Notes: generated from the letters alone by a model not told the origin. 64,000 nucleotides of DNA from Campylorhamphus procurvoides (GCA_013396655.1 WBMV01005982.1:62543-126542); one strand, 5' to 3'; counted from the first letter of the stretch, positions 13,441 through 25,232 are shown. Made by a program: numbers and translations.

Positions 13441-13520
13441 ATCTAAGTGCGCAGATGCAAATGATTTGCAAATTCAATTGGCTTGCAACACAAAGCGATG
13501 CAAATTAGTACATATATTTA
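13441..13520. promoter_or_regulatory. Cluster of octamer (POU) motifs, putative enhancer
   Basis: Two exact ATGCAAAT octamers lie at 13455-13462 and 13498-13505. Between them is ATTTGCAA (13464-13471), which on the minus strand reads TTGCAAAT, one base off the octamer. ATGCAAAT is the established binding site of POU/Oct transcription factors. Three near-adjacent sites within 51 bp suggest a regulatory element, but an AT-rich background makes single octamers common, so clustering is the only real argument. Target gene unknown. Confidence 0.3.
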
Positions 13521-14682
13521 GTTATAGCACATGTCACATACAACCTTCAGACTGGTGACCTTGGATATTAAATTGGACTACTCTAGATTCAATAAAAACT
13601 GAGGCATCCCTGCATGCTATTTTAAGTGTTATTTTTTTTCCATTTTTCTTTGAAAATGAAATTTTGAAAGGAATTTAATTATGTGAACAAGTTCAAAGCT
13701 CAAGAATGGGTGCCTGTCCTGTTCTGAGATTCACAAAAATGGGGACTAATATTTTGCTAAGGTTTATTAAGAGCATAAATTTTCTTACTGCTTGCAGAAT
13801 AGGGGCCAAATGGCGGCAACAGATAAGGAAAATAGGTGAAGAGTTTACATATTAGGTGAAGTTTTCTCTTCCCATGTTGAAAATAGAGAGTATTTCTGTC
13901 TCTTCCTGGGACTGTGGATGTGTCCCCTTACCAACCTGGAATGGCAGTGAATGGACAGGATTTGGCCTTTTTGGTAGTGAAAACATAGGGAAGCAGTTCT
14001 CTGAGAGTCAGAAAGCATCCAAAAGGAAGAAATGAAGAGGAGTAAATTCTATTGTGTACTTACTCTTTTGATCCTTTCTTGTTTCTGTAAGTTTGAATTT
14101 CACAATATGTTTTAGAATATAGCGTTTTGATTACATCGTTTGGGCGATTTCACATTGGGTAATTTCTTCGGGGAAGGTCTTCTCCCAGGTTTCTGCATGC
14201 TTTTCTGAATTGCTAGGAATTGTTCTGTCACACCATGGTTTAATATTTGGTGCATGTGTAATATCAGCATTTCTCATTATTGCACAGTGTACAGTGGACT
14301 AATATATTCATGTTTATTAATTTTAAATCCTGTTTGCTATGAGCAGTAATAACACTTAGCTACAGTAATTTTCCACTTCATTTGATATCCTACTAATTTT
14401 AACTACATGAGATTCTTTTCTAGTCTGGCAGTTGTGCCTTATATCTTCTTTGTGGTTCTTTTAATTAATCTTATTTTTTGTTAAAAGCACTGATGGAATC
14501 ATTTAAGATTTCAGTATCTGAACGTTTCAAGGTCTCCTAATCTTAGTCCAAACATTTGCTTTGCCTCTGTACAAAATCCGTGAATTTCATAAATTACATC
14601 TTCTCTGCAGTAGCTCTGGTGGTGGTTTTTATTGCCATTTGACATCTAAGTTTCCTCTTTATTATCCCACTGCCAGCCTTAG
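13521..14682. other. Unique noncoding sequence, nothing recognised
   Basis: AT-rich sequence with no supported gene, RNA or repeat. It ends where the next CR1 tail begins. Confidence 0.65.
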
Positions 14683-15125
14683 TCATAGAATTACAGAGCA
14701 GCTGAGGTTGGAAGGGACCACTGGATCCGACTCCTGCTCAAGCAAGTAATTTAGAGATTATTTCCCGGGACTATGTTCAGGTGGATTTTGAATACCTCCA
14801 AGGGTAGAGACTTCACAGCCTCTCTGAGCAACCTGTGCCAGTGTCTGGTCACCTTCACTGTGAAAAACTGCATCCTGATGACCAGCTGGAGCCTCTGGCC
14901 CTGTCACTGGACACTGTTGAACACAGCCTGACTGCACCCACTTTGCACTCTCTTTTTCTCCATTTCTACATTCCTCTGAACCTTCTGAAAAATCCCAGGC
15001 TTTTTGGCCTTTTCTCATGAGAGAAATGCTTCAATTCCTTATCCATCTCAGTGGCCATTTTTTCAGAAAGACCATGTCTCTCTGCGACTGGGAACCCTGG
15101 AACTGGACCCAGCACTCCTGTCCAG
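14683..15125 (-). mobile_element. CR1 LINE 3' fragment with internal gap
   Basis: The plus strand opens with TCATAGAATTACAGAGCAGC and TGAGGTTGGAAGGGACCACT, the reverse complement of a CR1 3' terminus. It continues through CTCCAAGGGTAGAGACTTCA and CTCTCTGAGCAACCTGTGCC to AACTGGACCCAGCACTCCTG near 15095-15125. On the minus strand these are the C-terminal part of ORF2 and the short 3' UTR. The section expected between about 14930 and 15000 (the LFSLEK region) is shorter or scrambled relative to other CR1 copies, so I infer an internal deletion. The two plus-strand and two minus-strand frames here are by-products of the element. Confidence 0.88.
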
Positions 15126-17673
15126 CCATCAGTATATCCCTGCTTCCTCTGGGTATCCACTTTCATTACCCTTCTTTGGTAGGTTATGTTGTTAATGTTA
15201 TTTTTAAACTATTTTCTGTTACTTTTCAGCAAACCATACCTTGAGATGGAAAAAGGATATGGAAGTCTTCTATTGCCCATTATTTGGCCACTAGCAGTTG
15301 ACATACACATGGGAAACAGTAGAAAGGCCAAGAAAACCTACAGAGAGCCAGAGATTTGGTTACAGGACAAGTAAGAGATTTCAGTACATGAGATCCTGAG
15401 AAAATATATATGCCAATGTAAATTACAAAATGTATATATGCATTAACAATTTTTTTGTTTATGTCTTTAGCTGAGCACGTTCTTTTTATCTCTACTCCCC
15501 TACCCATCATGGTCTTATCCTTTTGTTGTCAAGTAATAGTTGTATTTGTACTCCAATAAAGCATTTTAAATGCTGGTATTTCAAAGCTTTGAGTGATTTT
15601 AATTTCATCAACAATTTTACTAGAGGAAGAAGTGTTCCTTTTTAAAAAGAGGGTATCGGAGGCAGAGGGGAACTGCATGTTGCCCAAAGGTAAAATGGTA
15701 AGCCTATGATGAAGATTTGCTAATAACCCCCAGCTTTGAATTCATATGAGCCTAAAAACTATATGATTCTTTTCTGCTAAACTTACTAGAAGTGAGGATC
15801 CAGACTTCTGTTTTAAGAAAAAAGTACTTACATAAGGTCACATAGAGGTCTAAAAGCAAGCTCATTAATTGTGGGGACTGGAGCAGTCTGCTCTACATGT
15901 TCAGGGTATATAAGCATTCCAGAAAGGTGCAAATTCATACAACTTCGCTGTGTAATAGATACCTAGAGAGTGTTGTTATTTCCGGTTTCCATTCCTTTTT
16001 TTTTTCCCTTTTAATATTTGCAAACAGCCTGAGATCAAATTTAGAGTGTTAAAAATGAATATCTACATAGTTAAAATTACCGAGACCTTTTCATTCCTAA
16101 AGATGGCATCAATGACAAATTGCTGTGGTTGTTTTTGCAGTGTTGGAGGAGTTGAAGTGTTACTGATTTTTCTTTGCAAGTCCATTTGTAAATCCACCTA
16201 TCACTGCTATTGTGGTAGATCAAAACATATATTTGGGTACAGTCATTTTCTCCACAGGATACTCACCACCCTCATCTTTGTTATCAATGCTTTTTTCCAC
16301 TCCATCAAAAGTCTGTCCTTTTACTGACCTTTCCATATCATGACATCTTCCAGTTATTCTTCTGGCTATTATTTTTAGGTCTCTGCACAGTTTTGTTTGG
16401 ACCTATCTGTCAGATCTCCCTGTTTAGCTTTTATTTCTAGGTTTCATTAATATCCCCAGTTATTCTTTGGGTCCTTTGATGTTTCTTTGGGGTTCCCCTA
16501 GTTCTGTAAGCCAAAATCTCCTTTCTCTTCCTTTCTTCAGAAGACACAAATCCCTTCCAATTCAAGAGCTGTCAGTCAAGTTTTCTTTGCCCCACAGTAA
16601 CATCAAATAGGAAACAAGAAATGGATCCAGGCAAGAAAATTAAATAACATGTAAGTGAGATAACAGGAAACATGAATGGTTGCAATACATTGTGTAAGTT
16701 TGCTGTTGCAAAATCATAACTTCCTGCCCCTTTCCATCTTGTTTTCATCTGAGTGACATATAAAATTAGATCATAAATTCTTTCTGGCAGAGATGGTGGA
16801 TTTTATTTCTTCTTTAATGCACCTAGCATAACATATAAATAGCCACATTGTTAAACATGTACTACTTTTTCCTTCTGTTTTTCTTTTAAATAAACTTCCA
16901 AAGTAGAATGATGAATAATGCCAAGCTGTATTTCAGCTCCAAATTTTGATCTGGCCATAAAATCTCATCTGTTAAGTCTGCTTTCCTTACCTTTAAACCT
17001 ATCTGTAAATGTCTTTGTGTTGTAAAAATTGCCATTGGTTTTTGCCTTTCCAGAAATCTTTTTGTAACTGATAAACCTTAGTAGATTTTTGTCACAATGC
17101 AGGACACATTTAACAAACTTTGGTTTTAGGAAAAAAAAAAACACTGAAATGCTACAAAGGGAAAATAACTTTTCACTAATTGATCCATGCCCATTATTCT
17201 CATGCAGACTGTTATCATGAGCATAGGGGCAAAAAATTTGAAAGCACTGCCTTCTTGTCCTTACATATTTATGCTTATTGTCCTTGTACATTATTTTGGA
17301 ATTCATAAACATTATCAGCTATGGTCATACACAAAGTATAATCAAGAATATAGATCTGATATTTGAAACTGTGGACCCATGGCCTGATGGTGACAAGGAA
17401 CACTCTAATTTGAAAGCCTAGAGGAAGTCATTCTATATTTCCATTGTTAGAACAGACTATGGTAGAATGAACATTTGGCTCCTTAATGTAAATCTGTTTA
17501 TCTTTTTGTTAGATGGTCATCCTTAGTGCTGTTGTCATTATCTAATAGAGATAACGTTTTGCTGAGAGACAGAAGGTGAATAAAAACATTAGCATGGACA
17601 CACAGGGAAAATGTGTGCAACATCCATGACAGTGTTTTACTGAATGCCTTGTAAAACTCCATTTGCAGCTTAC
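15126..17673. other. Unique AT-rich noncoding sequence
   Basis: No gene or dispersed repeat is recognised. The frames at 16046-16327 and 16965-17312 are compositionally biased (F, L, I, K rich) as expected from AT-rich noncoding DNA. Confidence 0.65.
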
Positions 17674-17786
17674 CTGAGGTGGCTGTTGGAAAGAGGTCAT
17701 CACTTTCACTGGAAAGCCATGGCTCAGGTGACACTTCAGAGATGATAATTTCAGAGACAATGACAATCTTTTTGGGAAATACAATA
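17674..17786 (-). other. Possible exon with strong splice donor, gene unknown
   Basis: On the minus strand an open stretch ends in CCACCTCAG followed by GTAAGC, a near-consensus 5' splice site (intron starting at 17673). One frame reads FPKKIVIVSEIIISEVSPEP followed by WLSSESDDLFPTATS, with an acidic, serine-rich composition unlike the F/L/K-biased chance frames nearby; a second frame is also open. Candidate acceptors are weak: TAG before 17786 (113 nt exon) or AAG before 17767 (94 nt). I do not recognise the protein. It could be a real internal exon of a large gene, an alternative exon of a noncoding RNA, or a chance donor. Confidence 0.25.
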
Positions 17787-18976
17787 CTATTTTTTAAGGA
17801 TGAGGACGTATAATTCAATCTCCTTTGACGTATAGCTAAATCTATTATATTTAAAGATATACCTGTATCTTTAAATGGAAGTGGAAAAAGATATCAAAAG
17901 GCAGCTTTTTGGCTGGCCAACTAATAAGTAAGGATTTGGGATTTTTTTGGGAACCTAATCTTTCCACTGCAAATATATTCAATAGGACTGACATTGAATT
18001 TCCAAGGAAGGGGAGTATCATTGTATATAAAATAGTAAAGATGATATTTAACATTTGGCTTTACACCAATCTCTGAGAGAAAAAATTAGGGGATGTTGCA
18101 ATCTTAAATTTCAATTTGCAAGGTTTTTTCCTGTTTATTGCCTTCTTTCCCCTCCCCCCTCCTTGTGCCTGCATGCACCTTATGTTACAGAGCAAGTTTA
18201 TGAAGTAATTCATAGTTATAAATTAACCCAAGAGGCTTGAGCACTCTTAGTACCTTTTTGTATTAGTATGCATTAAATTACAAAGAACATCCAAATCTTT
18301 TAGCTCTTACAACTGAAATATACATTGAGCTTACACTATTTTTATTTAAAAGGTTTATGGGGCTTTCACCTTCTTCCCCTCCTCCCATCCCTTTTCTCAT
18401 TTATACTGTGTGTTTGAGGCATCTTTAGGCAAGGTGAGAGAATTATCTGCTCATTTCTAATTAATTTCAGTAGGAACTGTGTGGTTAAAGCCCTTAGTTT
18501 GAAAATATCAGCCACTTTTCCACCTGCACAGATTTTCTTCTGTAGTTAAACAGACTTAATTTGTCTTTGCCCTAACCTTACATCCTCTCCACACTCGTGT
18601 AAGTAGCTACATATGGCAAAGAATGACAAAGAGGAGTTACAAAAGAACCTGAGGAGATTAGGATTTTTATGGATAACATGAATGTTTTTGTAGTTTATGC
18701 ATCTTATCTACATATGATTGCACTGCTCGAATTTTCTCTACAGCACATTTATTCTGGAAATTACCATCAGGAAAGGAACACCTCAAGTTTTTCTGACATG
18801 CTTTTAATAATGGTAGAAAGGTCAGAGTGGATTGCAATTTACTTAGATATTTTTAAAACAGACAAACCACATGATCCACTTTTTTATCCACAATGACAGC
18901 AAAAGTAGTAAATTTTTTTTCAGTAATATTCATAGTCATTGTGCTTTTATTGTTGCTTTTTCCGCTAGTTAGTTAA
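17787..18976. other. Unique noncoding sequence, nothing recognised
   Basis: AT-rich, with pyrimidine-rich patches near 18140-18165 and 18370-18400. No supported gene or repeat. Confidence 0.65.
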
Positions 18977-19003
18977 TTTGTTTGTTTGTTTGTTTGTTTG
19001 TTT
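18977..19003. repeat. (TTTG)n microsatellite
   Basis: Six or more uninterrupted TTTG units followed by a short T run. It has no association with a recognisable element. Confidence 0.9.
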
Positions 19004-22000
19004 TTAATCCCAACCTTTAGATCTATAAAGAAAACAGTACAGTTGTGATCCTCACTCCCTCAGCATTTAATGGGAGGTGAAAGACCATCACCCATCAAAA
19101 TTAAAGACCCCAAACATCTCACAGTCTGAATGAGAGTCTGTGAGTGGCAGAAATAGGGAAGATATTGCCTTGGCTTGGAAGGATTTTTTGCTGTGTCATT
19201 TCAGGCATAAACCACTGTTACATCTTGAAGCTGCCTCTCTGAGACAACTATTTCAGCTTGGAGCTAAGATTGAAATTTTCTCATCTGATGAATGGATTCT
19301 ATTTTCTTTCCTTTTATGGGGAAAAATTTCTAAAGTGTCTGAGCAATGTAGAAGGCTAAATCCCATTGAATGTCACTTGGAATAAAATTATCAAAAGATC
19401 TTTTATTCTTAGAGCTTACACTTGTCAGATGCACAATCTGCCATGGCTGTCACAAATCATCTCTTCTAGATCCATTTTCACTTCTAATTTTCTAATAAAA
19501 AAAAGAGTAACTTAAAAGATCAGAGCAGCAGAATATAGCCCATTTTATTTAATGCAGGGGTAAGCTGGGTGGGATATAGCAAGTTTTGCTAGGTAGACTG
19601 CACAGAGCCATTCAGCTGTAATATGTTAAAAGATATTCTTTTGGACCACTTGACCTTTTTGTTATGCAGATATTCTTGCAAGAGTATAGCAGCAAATTGA
19701 ATTTGCCTTGACACTCCTGCTCCATTCTGGCAAAATGACACAAAATCCATACTGTACCCATTAATGTCAGACTAACACATACTTGTTGCTGCAGGTTTTA
19801 CTGTTATTGCTATTCCCACAGCTCTCCTTTACACCCCAAGGTACGTGCCTAAAAATATGTGCACTTCATGACTCATAAGATATATTTGGCCTATGCATAG
19901 ATACAAACAGGTAGAAAGGAAAATGGTGGTTAAATGGCCTGTGGCAATGTGCTTACAGAACAGCCTCCTAATGACCTCTGTCTGCTTCTCTGTGACCTCC
20001 AGAGGTGCCACATCCTCTGGAGCAGATGTGCAGGCCACTTCCTCCCCTCTGGAGGGGTCTCCTGGATGCCACATCCCTTTCAGATTGGACAACAGATATG
20101 ATCCCAACAAGTACAAGCTTTCCATCTTTGCGTTGCAACACGTATTTGTTCAAATACTCCTAACTGGTGTAAACTACTTTCTCCGGGGAAATTCACTTTC
20201 TCAGATACAGATAAGCTACTGGATTCGAAGTGCTGTAGATAATGTGCAGCCATTCACAGTGAGATTAATCTCTCATATTCATAGTTAGATTTTGATGGTT
20301 AATACATTGTGTCTTAAAAATCTTACAGTTCTTCTTGCTGATTGCCTACAAGACTTTTTTCAAATTAAATCTTCTTCTGTTGGTCAGTATTCTGAAACTT
20401 ACCTATTTAATATTGCCCAGCAAAAATAACTGCTGGCATATTTATTGATAACATAATGTAATGAATGTCTATTTATTTGCTCAGACTCCTAATATGACCA
20501 AATATTTTATCTCTGTTGTTTCTTGTTCCATTTTCTTTACATTATCTTTAAATTCTGTAGATTTGGACATCAGTCACTCTGTGAAGAAGTTTTGCTGGAA
20601 AGATCTGATGTCTCAATATTTTCCTAAAAGGGATATGAAACATGGAAAACATTTTATAAAGGGATTAGGAAAGAACTCCTAATACTCTGGAAAACATTGT
20701 GGAATTCTTGATTCATACTGTGCAGCTGAGATGTTTAAAAAAAAACAAAACAAACCAGTAATATAATTCCTTAACAATTTGTCATTATTTGTAAAATAAG
20801 GCATTTTATATTAGCACAGAAACATGACTCACAAACGACATTGCTATTTTGTAAAGTGGCAGACTGTTTTCGCCATTGCCTATAGGGAGTTAATAATACT
20901 GCTTTTGAGTATCACTGGTGTGATCGTGAACATATATATTCACCAAATAACTAGACATATATATTGTAATAAATGAGAGCTAACAGGCATAGGATTAGCT
21001 AAGAATCTGAGTAAAAGTCTAATTTCTGCACACAAACACAATGATTTTTTTTCATTTTTTTTTTTTGCTATGCAGAAACCAAGTGAACTAATTTAGAAAT
21101 ATAGTCATTAGCATTATTTTGCTATAAGGGCATATACTGCTTTCATAGCCAATAAAATTTCAGCTTCTTTCAAAAGTTGCGTATGAATATAGGTGTTTTT
21201 ATTTCCTTGGATTGATTAAACTGTGAGGGAGGATGGCTGATTCTGGGAATATTATACTAAAATTTCACTCATGTTTTTCAGTTTTTGATTCATAAATAGA
21301 GTTATATATTTTATTCCAGAACATAAATTCTTCTTCCCAGAAGAATTAAAATTACTAAATTACTTTTGATATTGTAAGACTATAAGAATATGTATAATAG
21401 ATATTATATTGTTCATATAAAAATAAGAATAGGGATACACCATCCTAATTAACACTGAGCAGTACTTAACCCTACCCCAGAAATGGTATATGCAACAGGA
21501 CCACCTAAGAATGTGTGTGAACTTATACATGCCTAAATGCACAACTAGAAATAATTCATAGAAAATTAGAAAGTTAAAATATATTTTAGTGCTTATTGAA
21601 TATGATAATAATATTTTGTTAGCATTGAGCTTGCCAGGCCAAGAATTTCTGTACAATTTCTATGCCACAAAGCATTTTTATAACTGATATATAAACAAAT
21701 TTTTTTTAGACCTTTTAATTAAGTATTTATGCACTCAATACTAAAACTAGATGTTGGTATGACTTATTTAAACCAGATAGATAGGGAAAACAGACTTTTG
21801 TGGCCAAAAGAGAGAGATGAAAAGAATGTTGACAGGATCTGAGACTCTCCTGACCTCAATATTTCTTTTCTGGGCAGGGATTTACAGAAACAAAGAGGTG
21901 TATATGAAATGATAACAAGTCCAGGTCATGGTATAACTCTACCAAGAGGTGTTTACAGCAATGTCAGCTGTACACCTGGCATGAATATCATTTTTGTCTA

Positions 22001-22035
22001 GGCCAGGAGAGAATATTTTCTAATATTACTAGGTT
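19004..22035. other. Unique noncoding sequence with one GC-richer block
   Basis: No supported gene. The block 19930-20080 is GC-richer and carries the inverted repeat listed at 19997-20022; it opens frames of 131 codons (plus, 19893-20288) and 98 codons (minus, 19829-20125) that I regard as compositional. The rest is AT-rich, with a T12 tract at 21055-21066. Confidence 0.6.
19997..20022. repeat. Inverted repeat, 9-bp arms
   Basis: CTCCAGAGG (19997-20005) and CCTCTGGAG (20014-20022) are exact reverse complements around an 8-base spacer. A further CCTCTGGAGG follows at about 20048, and TGCCACATCC occurs in the spacer region and again near 20068. The local repetition suggests old tandem rearrangement. 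Confidence 0.8.
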
Positions 22036-22140
22036 TGCTCGAAAAAAACCACCACCATCATTACCACAACCCTCTCCCCCCCAAAAAAAACCAACAAAAA
22101 ACCCCCAAAATCCCCAAAAACAACAAAACCCAACCTTCTC
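22036..22140. repeat. A/C-rich low-complexity tract
   Basis: About 100 bases made almost only of A and C on the plus strand (runs such as CCACCACCATCATTACC and CCAACAAAAAACCCCC). It is strongly strand-asymmetric. The G/T-rich minus strand produces a spurious frame at 22029-22322. Confidence 0.85.
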
Positions 22141-23323
22141 CCCAACCGATCAAGAAAAAGCACAAACACAACTAAGCAACAAAACCTGGGATGTGAGATA
22201 AAGCTTACCCTGGTCAGTATTTGATAAAAAAATGAGTGAACAATCAGAATTTCTTCCCTGTAGTACTCAGCTGAGTGCACAGTGAATGCAGTGGGTTGCA
22301 TGAGATTTTGATTTCGTAGCATGTGAAGGCTGATTCCAGAGGAGCCAAGGTGAACTAGTCAGGAAAGTTATTTTTGTTGGCATTGGGAGTCAACAGACAA
22401 AACCCCTCAGATTTTCTCATATAATTAAGTTATAGAGCTCATGCAGTGGAGAAGAAAGTTACAAATGGCTTTTAAATGTGTTATGTACATCCTTGGATGT
22501 ATCCACATGAAGATGCAGATATAAATGCCTCCTGAGGACATGTGGCAGCATTCAGCTACCAGCAGGCATCCTGGCAGTACCACGAAGTATAGTACCACCC
22601 TGTCCTCATCCCTCCTCGCTAAGCATCTGGTCACATAAGAGACCCGCATCTGAATGGACCTGCTATTGACCATTTTTGTGCTCAGTTATGTTGTATAAAA
22701 CTGATAAATGGCTCAGCTACTCCGTGATGAAAGGCATGTAAGCAGGACATGCTGTTACAGGCCAGGTGCTGTACAGCAGCTGTGGGATGACACAGCCTCC
22801 CGGTCTAACTCTTTTCCTCTGTTTCCATGCTGAAGTCCCTTGTAAAAATCTCCTTTCACAGCTGCCTTTGAGAACAGATCATAATTTGACTCCTGTTGAT
22901 AGTTGTTGGTAGCCAGTGGTTAGATGTACATATGCTTTGCCTTTAGAAATTCTTCAGGCCACACAGTTGCAAAGCTTGGATCTGTTTCTATTCTAACACC
23001 TGACAACCACATTACTCCAGTGAGGGAACAAAGTACAACATAATCTTTGCCAGCTAGTGGATTTCCTTCCAAATCCTAGCAATCCCTCCGTTCCTGAAAA
23101 TTTTTTGTCTTTCTGTTACTGAAGTGTATGCTGTGCTTTGGCGAAATACTCTTCAGACATGGATAACAAACTGAGCAAAAACCATGGTTAGCATTTAGCA
23201 TATCCTAAACTACTTTAGATAACTGTTTTGCTAACATAGAAAATCACACTGTTGTGAGTATAGTAAACAAAGTTCTGTAGTTTAGTTTTGGTTAATTTGT
23301 TTACTTTATCCTGGCCCACATAA
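22141..23323. other. Unique noncoding sequence
   Basis: No supported gene. The minus-strand frame at 22425-22673 has no recognisable domain. Confidence 0.6.
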
Positions 23324-23540
23324 AATCATAGAATCATTAGATTTGGAGAAGACCTCTAATCATGAGTCTAACCATTAACCTATGTTAGTCACTAAACCAT
23401 TTCCCATGTGGCACGTTCACAGGCATCTTGAACACTTCCAAGGGTGTGATTCCACCGCTTCCATGGGTAGCCTGTTCCACGGACAGACTCTTTTTTCAGA
23501 ATGCTTCCTCTGAGATGTGAAAGTTATTTCCTCCCCTTTG
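23324..23540 (-). mobile_element. CR1 LINE 3' tail fragment
   Basis: The plus strand reads AAATCATAGAATCATTAG then GAGAAGACCTCTAATCATGA, CTAAACCATTTCCCATGTGG, TGAACACTTCCAAGGGTGTG and CCATGGGTAGCCTGTTCCAC. This is the reverse complement of a CR1 subfamily whose tail uses a GGTCTTTTCC-type block. It covers only the 3' UTR and the last part of ORF2, then becomes unrecognisable near 23540. Divergence is moderate. It is a different subfamily from the fragments at 14.7 and 63 kb, judging from the tail. Confidence 0.82.
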
Positions 23541-23577
23541 CAGGGTAATGGTTGTTTCTGAGCCTTTGGTTTTGGTG

Positions 23578-23659
23578 GTTTTTGTTTGTTTGTTTGTTTG
23601 TTTTCGGTTTTTTTGTTTGTTCTGTTTTGTTTTGTTTGGTTTTTGTGTTTTTTTTTTTA
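23578..23659. repeat. G/T-rich low-complexity tract
   Basis: Repeated TTTG and TTTTG units (TTTGTTTGTTTGTTTGTTTG, then TTTTGTTTTGTTTGG) ending in a T12 run. It lies ~40 bp beyond the CR1 tail and may have grown from a T-rich seed. Confidence 0.88.
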
Positions 23660-24587
23660 ATGCCTTTGTTCTCCTTTATTTTTCATAGACTATTTTTCCA
23701 TTACACTATGTAATATTATTGTGAGGAATGTCACTTGACAACCTAGCCTAATCTTCTACAGAATACCTTTTCTGGTAAAGAGAGAAATGTCTGATATAGA
23801 AACAATAACCACTGTGACTAGCAGGGTCAGTTTCAACTCATTTTGGGTTTTGTTTCTCACATAAGAGAGTATATTTGGTTTTTATGTTTTCTATTTCATG
23901 TAAGCCTTGCTACCTTTTAATATAGTGGTCCTTCTGATTTTGCCAGGGTATTTTTGCAGTATATAATTGTACTCTGAAGAAGTAGTTTGCACCTGTAATA
24001 GTGCATGTCGTCATGTGACTACTAGGTAAAGTAACTACTTTTTTCTTGTCTTTTCTTTTTTTCTGTTTGCACTTTTCCATTAATTTGAAGATGATTATTT
24101 TCTCATGTGTATAATAAAGCTTGGACTTTACCACTTATTTCTTTCCATGGTTCTGTCATTATCCATCTAGGTGCAGAAATAAGTGTAGCTGGAGCTGGAC
24201 CGCAATAGAGAATTACCACGCTAGCCTTTCACCTCCAACTCCCAATTCCACATAGAGGTGTCAATTAGAAATAATTTTTCTCTCCCGCTTGCCACATTTG
24301 TCCACAAAATGAAAACCACTGGCCTACCTGACACAGCTGTTCCTTCAGGGCACAGGGGTGGGGATAACAGAGGTAATACAGTGGTCTGGAATTAAGTGCT
24401 GCACCTGAGGTTTGAGTGGACACTTCACTACGAGTGTCTTGTGGTGCACTATACTTTTTCATACTTATGAACTCAAAATTCACTCTCCAGCTGGAAAGCA
24501 GTTCCACTGGAAATAGAAGAGTTCAAGTCCTGTAACAACTTACTGTGTATCTCAGAATCCGTACAACATTGAGTACATTGAGTATTA
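23660..24587. other. Unique noncoding sequence
   Basis: No supported gene or dispersed repeat. The minus-strand frames at 23910-24134 and 24265-24507 look like chance. Confidence 0.6.
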
Positions 24588-24646
24588 TTTTAATTTAATT
24601 TAATTTAATTTAATTTAATTTAATTTAATTTAATTTAATTTAATTT
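24588..24646. repeat. (TTTAA)n pentanucleotide microsatellite
   Basis: About twelve perfect TTTAA units (period 5), followed by TTTTGTTTTG-like sequence. The lack of interruptions suggests a young, probably length-variable array. Confidence 0.95.
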
Positions 24647-25014
24647 TGTTTTGTTTGTTATTTTGTTTTATTTTTAAAGTCTCCATGTTATGTTGTGATG
24701 CACTGTTACTAATCTAAAAGGGGGTAGGCCCCCAGTTACAGGAGCCTGACACAAAACCTCTATTACATATCTACTGTTTTCTTGCAGCCAAGGGGTGATT
24801 CCTGTCCCAGTGGGCAAGCAGGCGTAAGAAACAATTATTCGCAGTTTCACTGTGTTCTTCCTTGTTCTTTTATTGTAAAAAGTAATCAAGTAGCAGTGTG
24901 AAAATTGACAAGATGGAAGCAATTTTTCATACATCTCCTAGCTGTGTGATGCAATTCATTGTCATAGGGTATCTTGCAGTCAAAGGTGAAGAACAGGTTA
25001 GATTTGGTTAAGTT

Positions 25015-25037
25015 CATGAATGGTAAAACCATTCATG
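25015..25037. repeat. Perfect hairpin, 10-bp arms, 3-base loop
   Basis: CATGAATGGT (25015-25024) and ACCATTCATG (25028-25037) are exact reverse complements around AAA. It lies just upstream of the probable ancient CR1 tail. Confidence 0.85.
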
Positions 25038-25079
25038 GTTATGAAATGTGATTGGAACACAGCCCATTGTTGGGAAGAT

Positions 25080-25232
25080 GGAACTGCTGGAAGATTTAAT
25101 GGCATACCCTGCTGTTCCATGTATGTCCTCTTTTATATACACTTCTTTCTCTTGCTGGTCCTAGGGACAGGTTTCTGCTATCGAACGAACTTTGGTCTGA
25201 CCTGTTTGGCAAATTTTTGTTTTTATGTCTTC
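25080..25232 (+). mobile_element. Probable ancient CR1-type 3' end
   Basis: The distal part reads CTAGGGACAGG, then ACTTTGGTCTGACCTGTTTG and GCAAATTTTTGTTTTTATG. This resembles the 3' end of the older CR1 lineage common in turtles and other amniotes (a CTTTGGTCTGACC block, a GGCAATTCTTATG-like block and terminal TTATGTTC-type repeats), not the bird-type tail elsewhere in this window. The match is from memory and clearest over 25160-25232; the upstream boundary is a guess. The 71-codon plus-strand frame across it is incidental. Confidence 0.5.
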
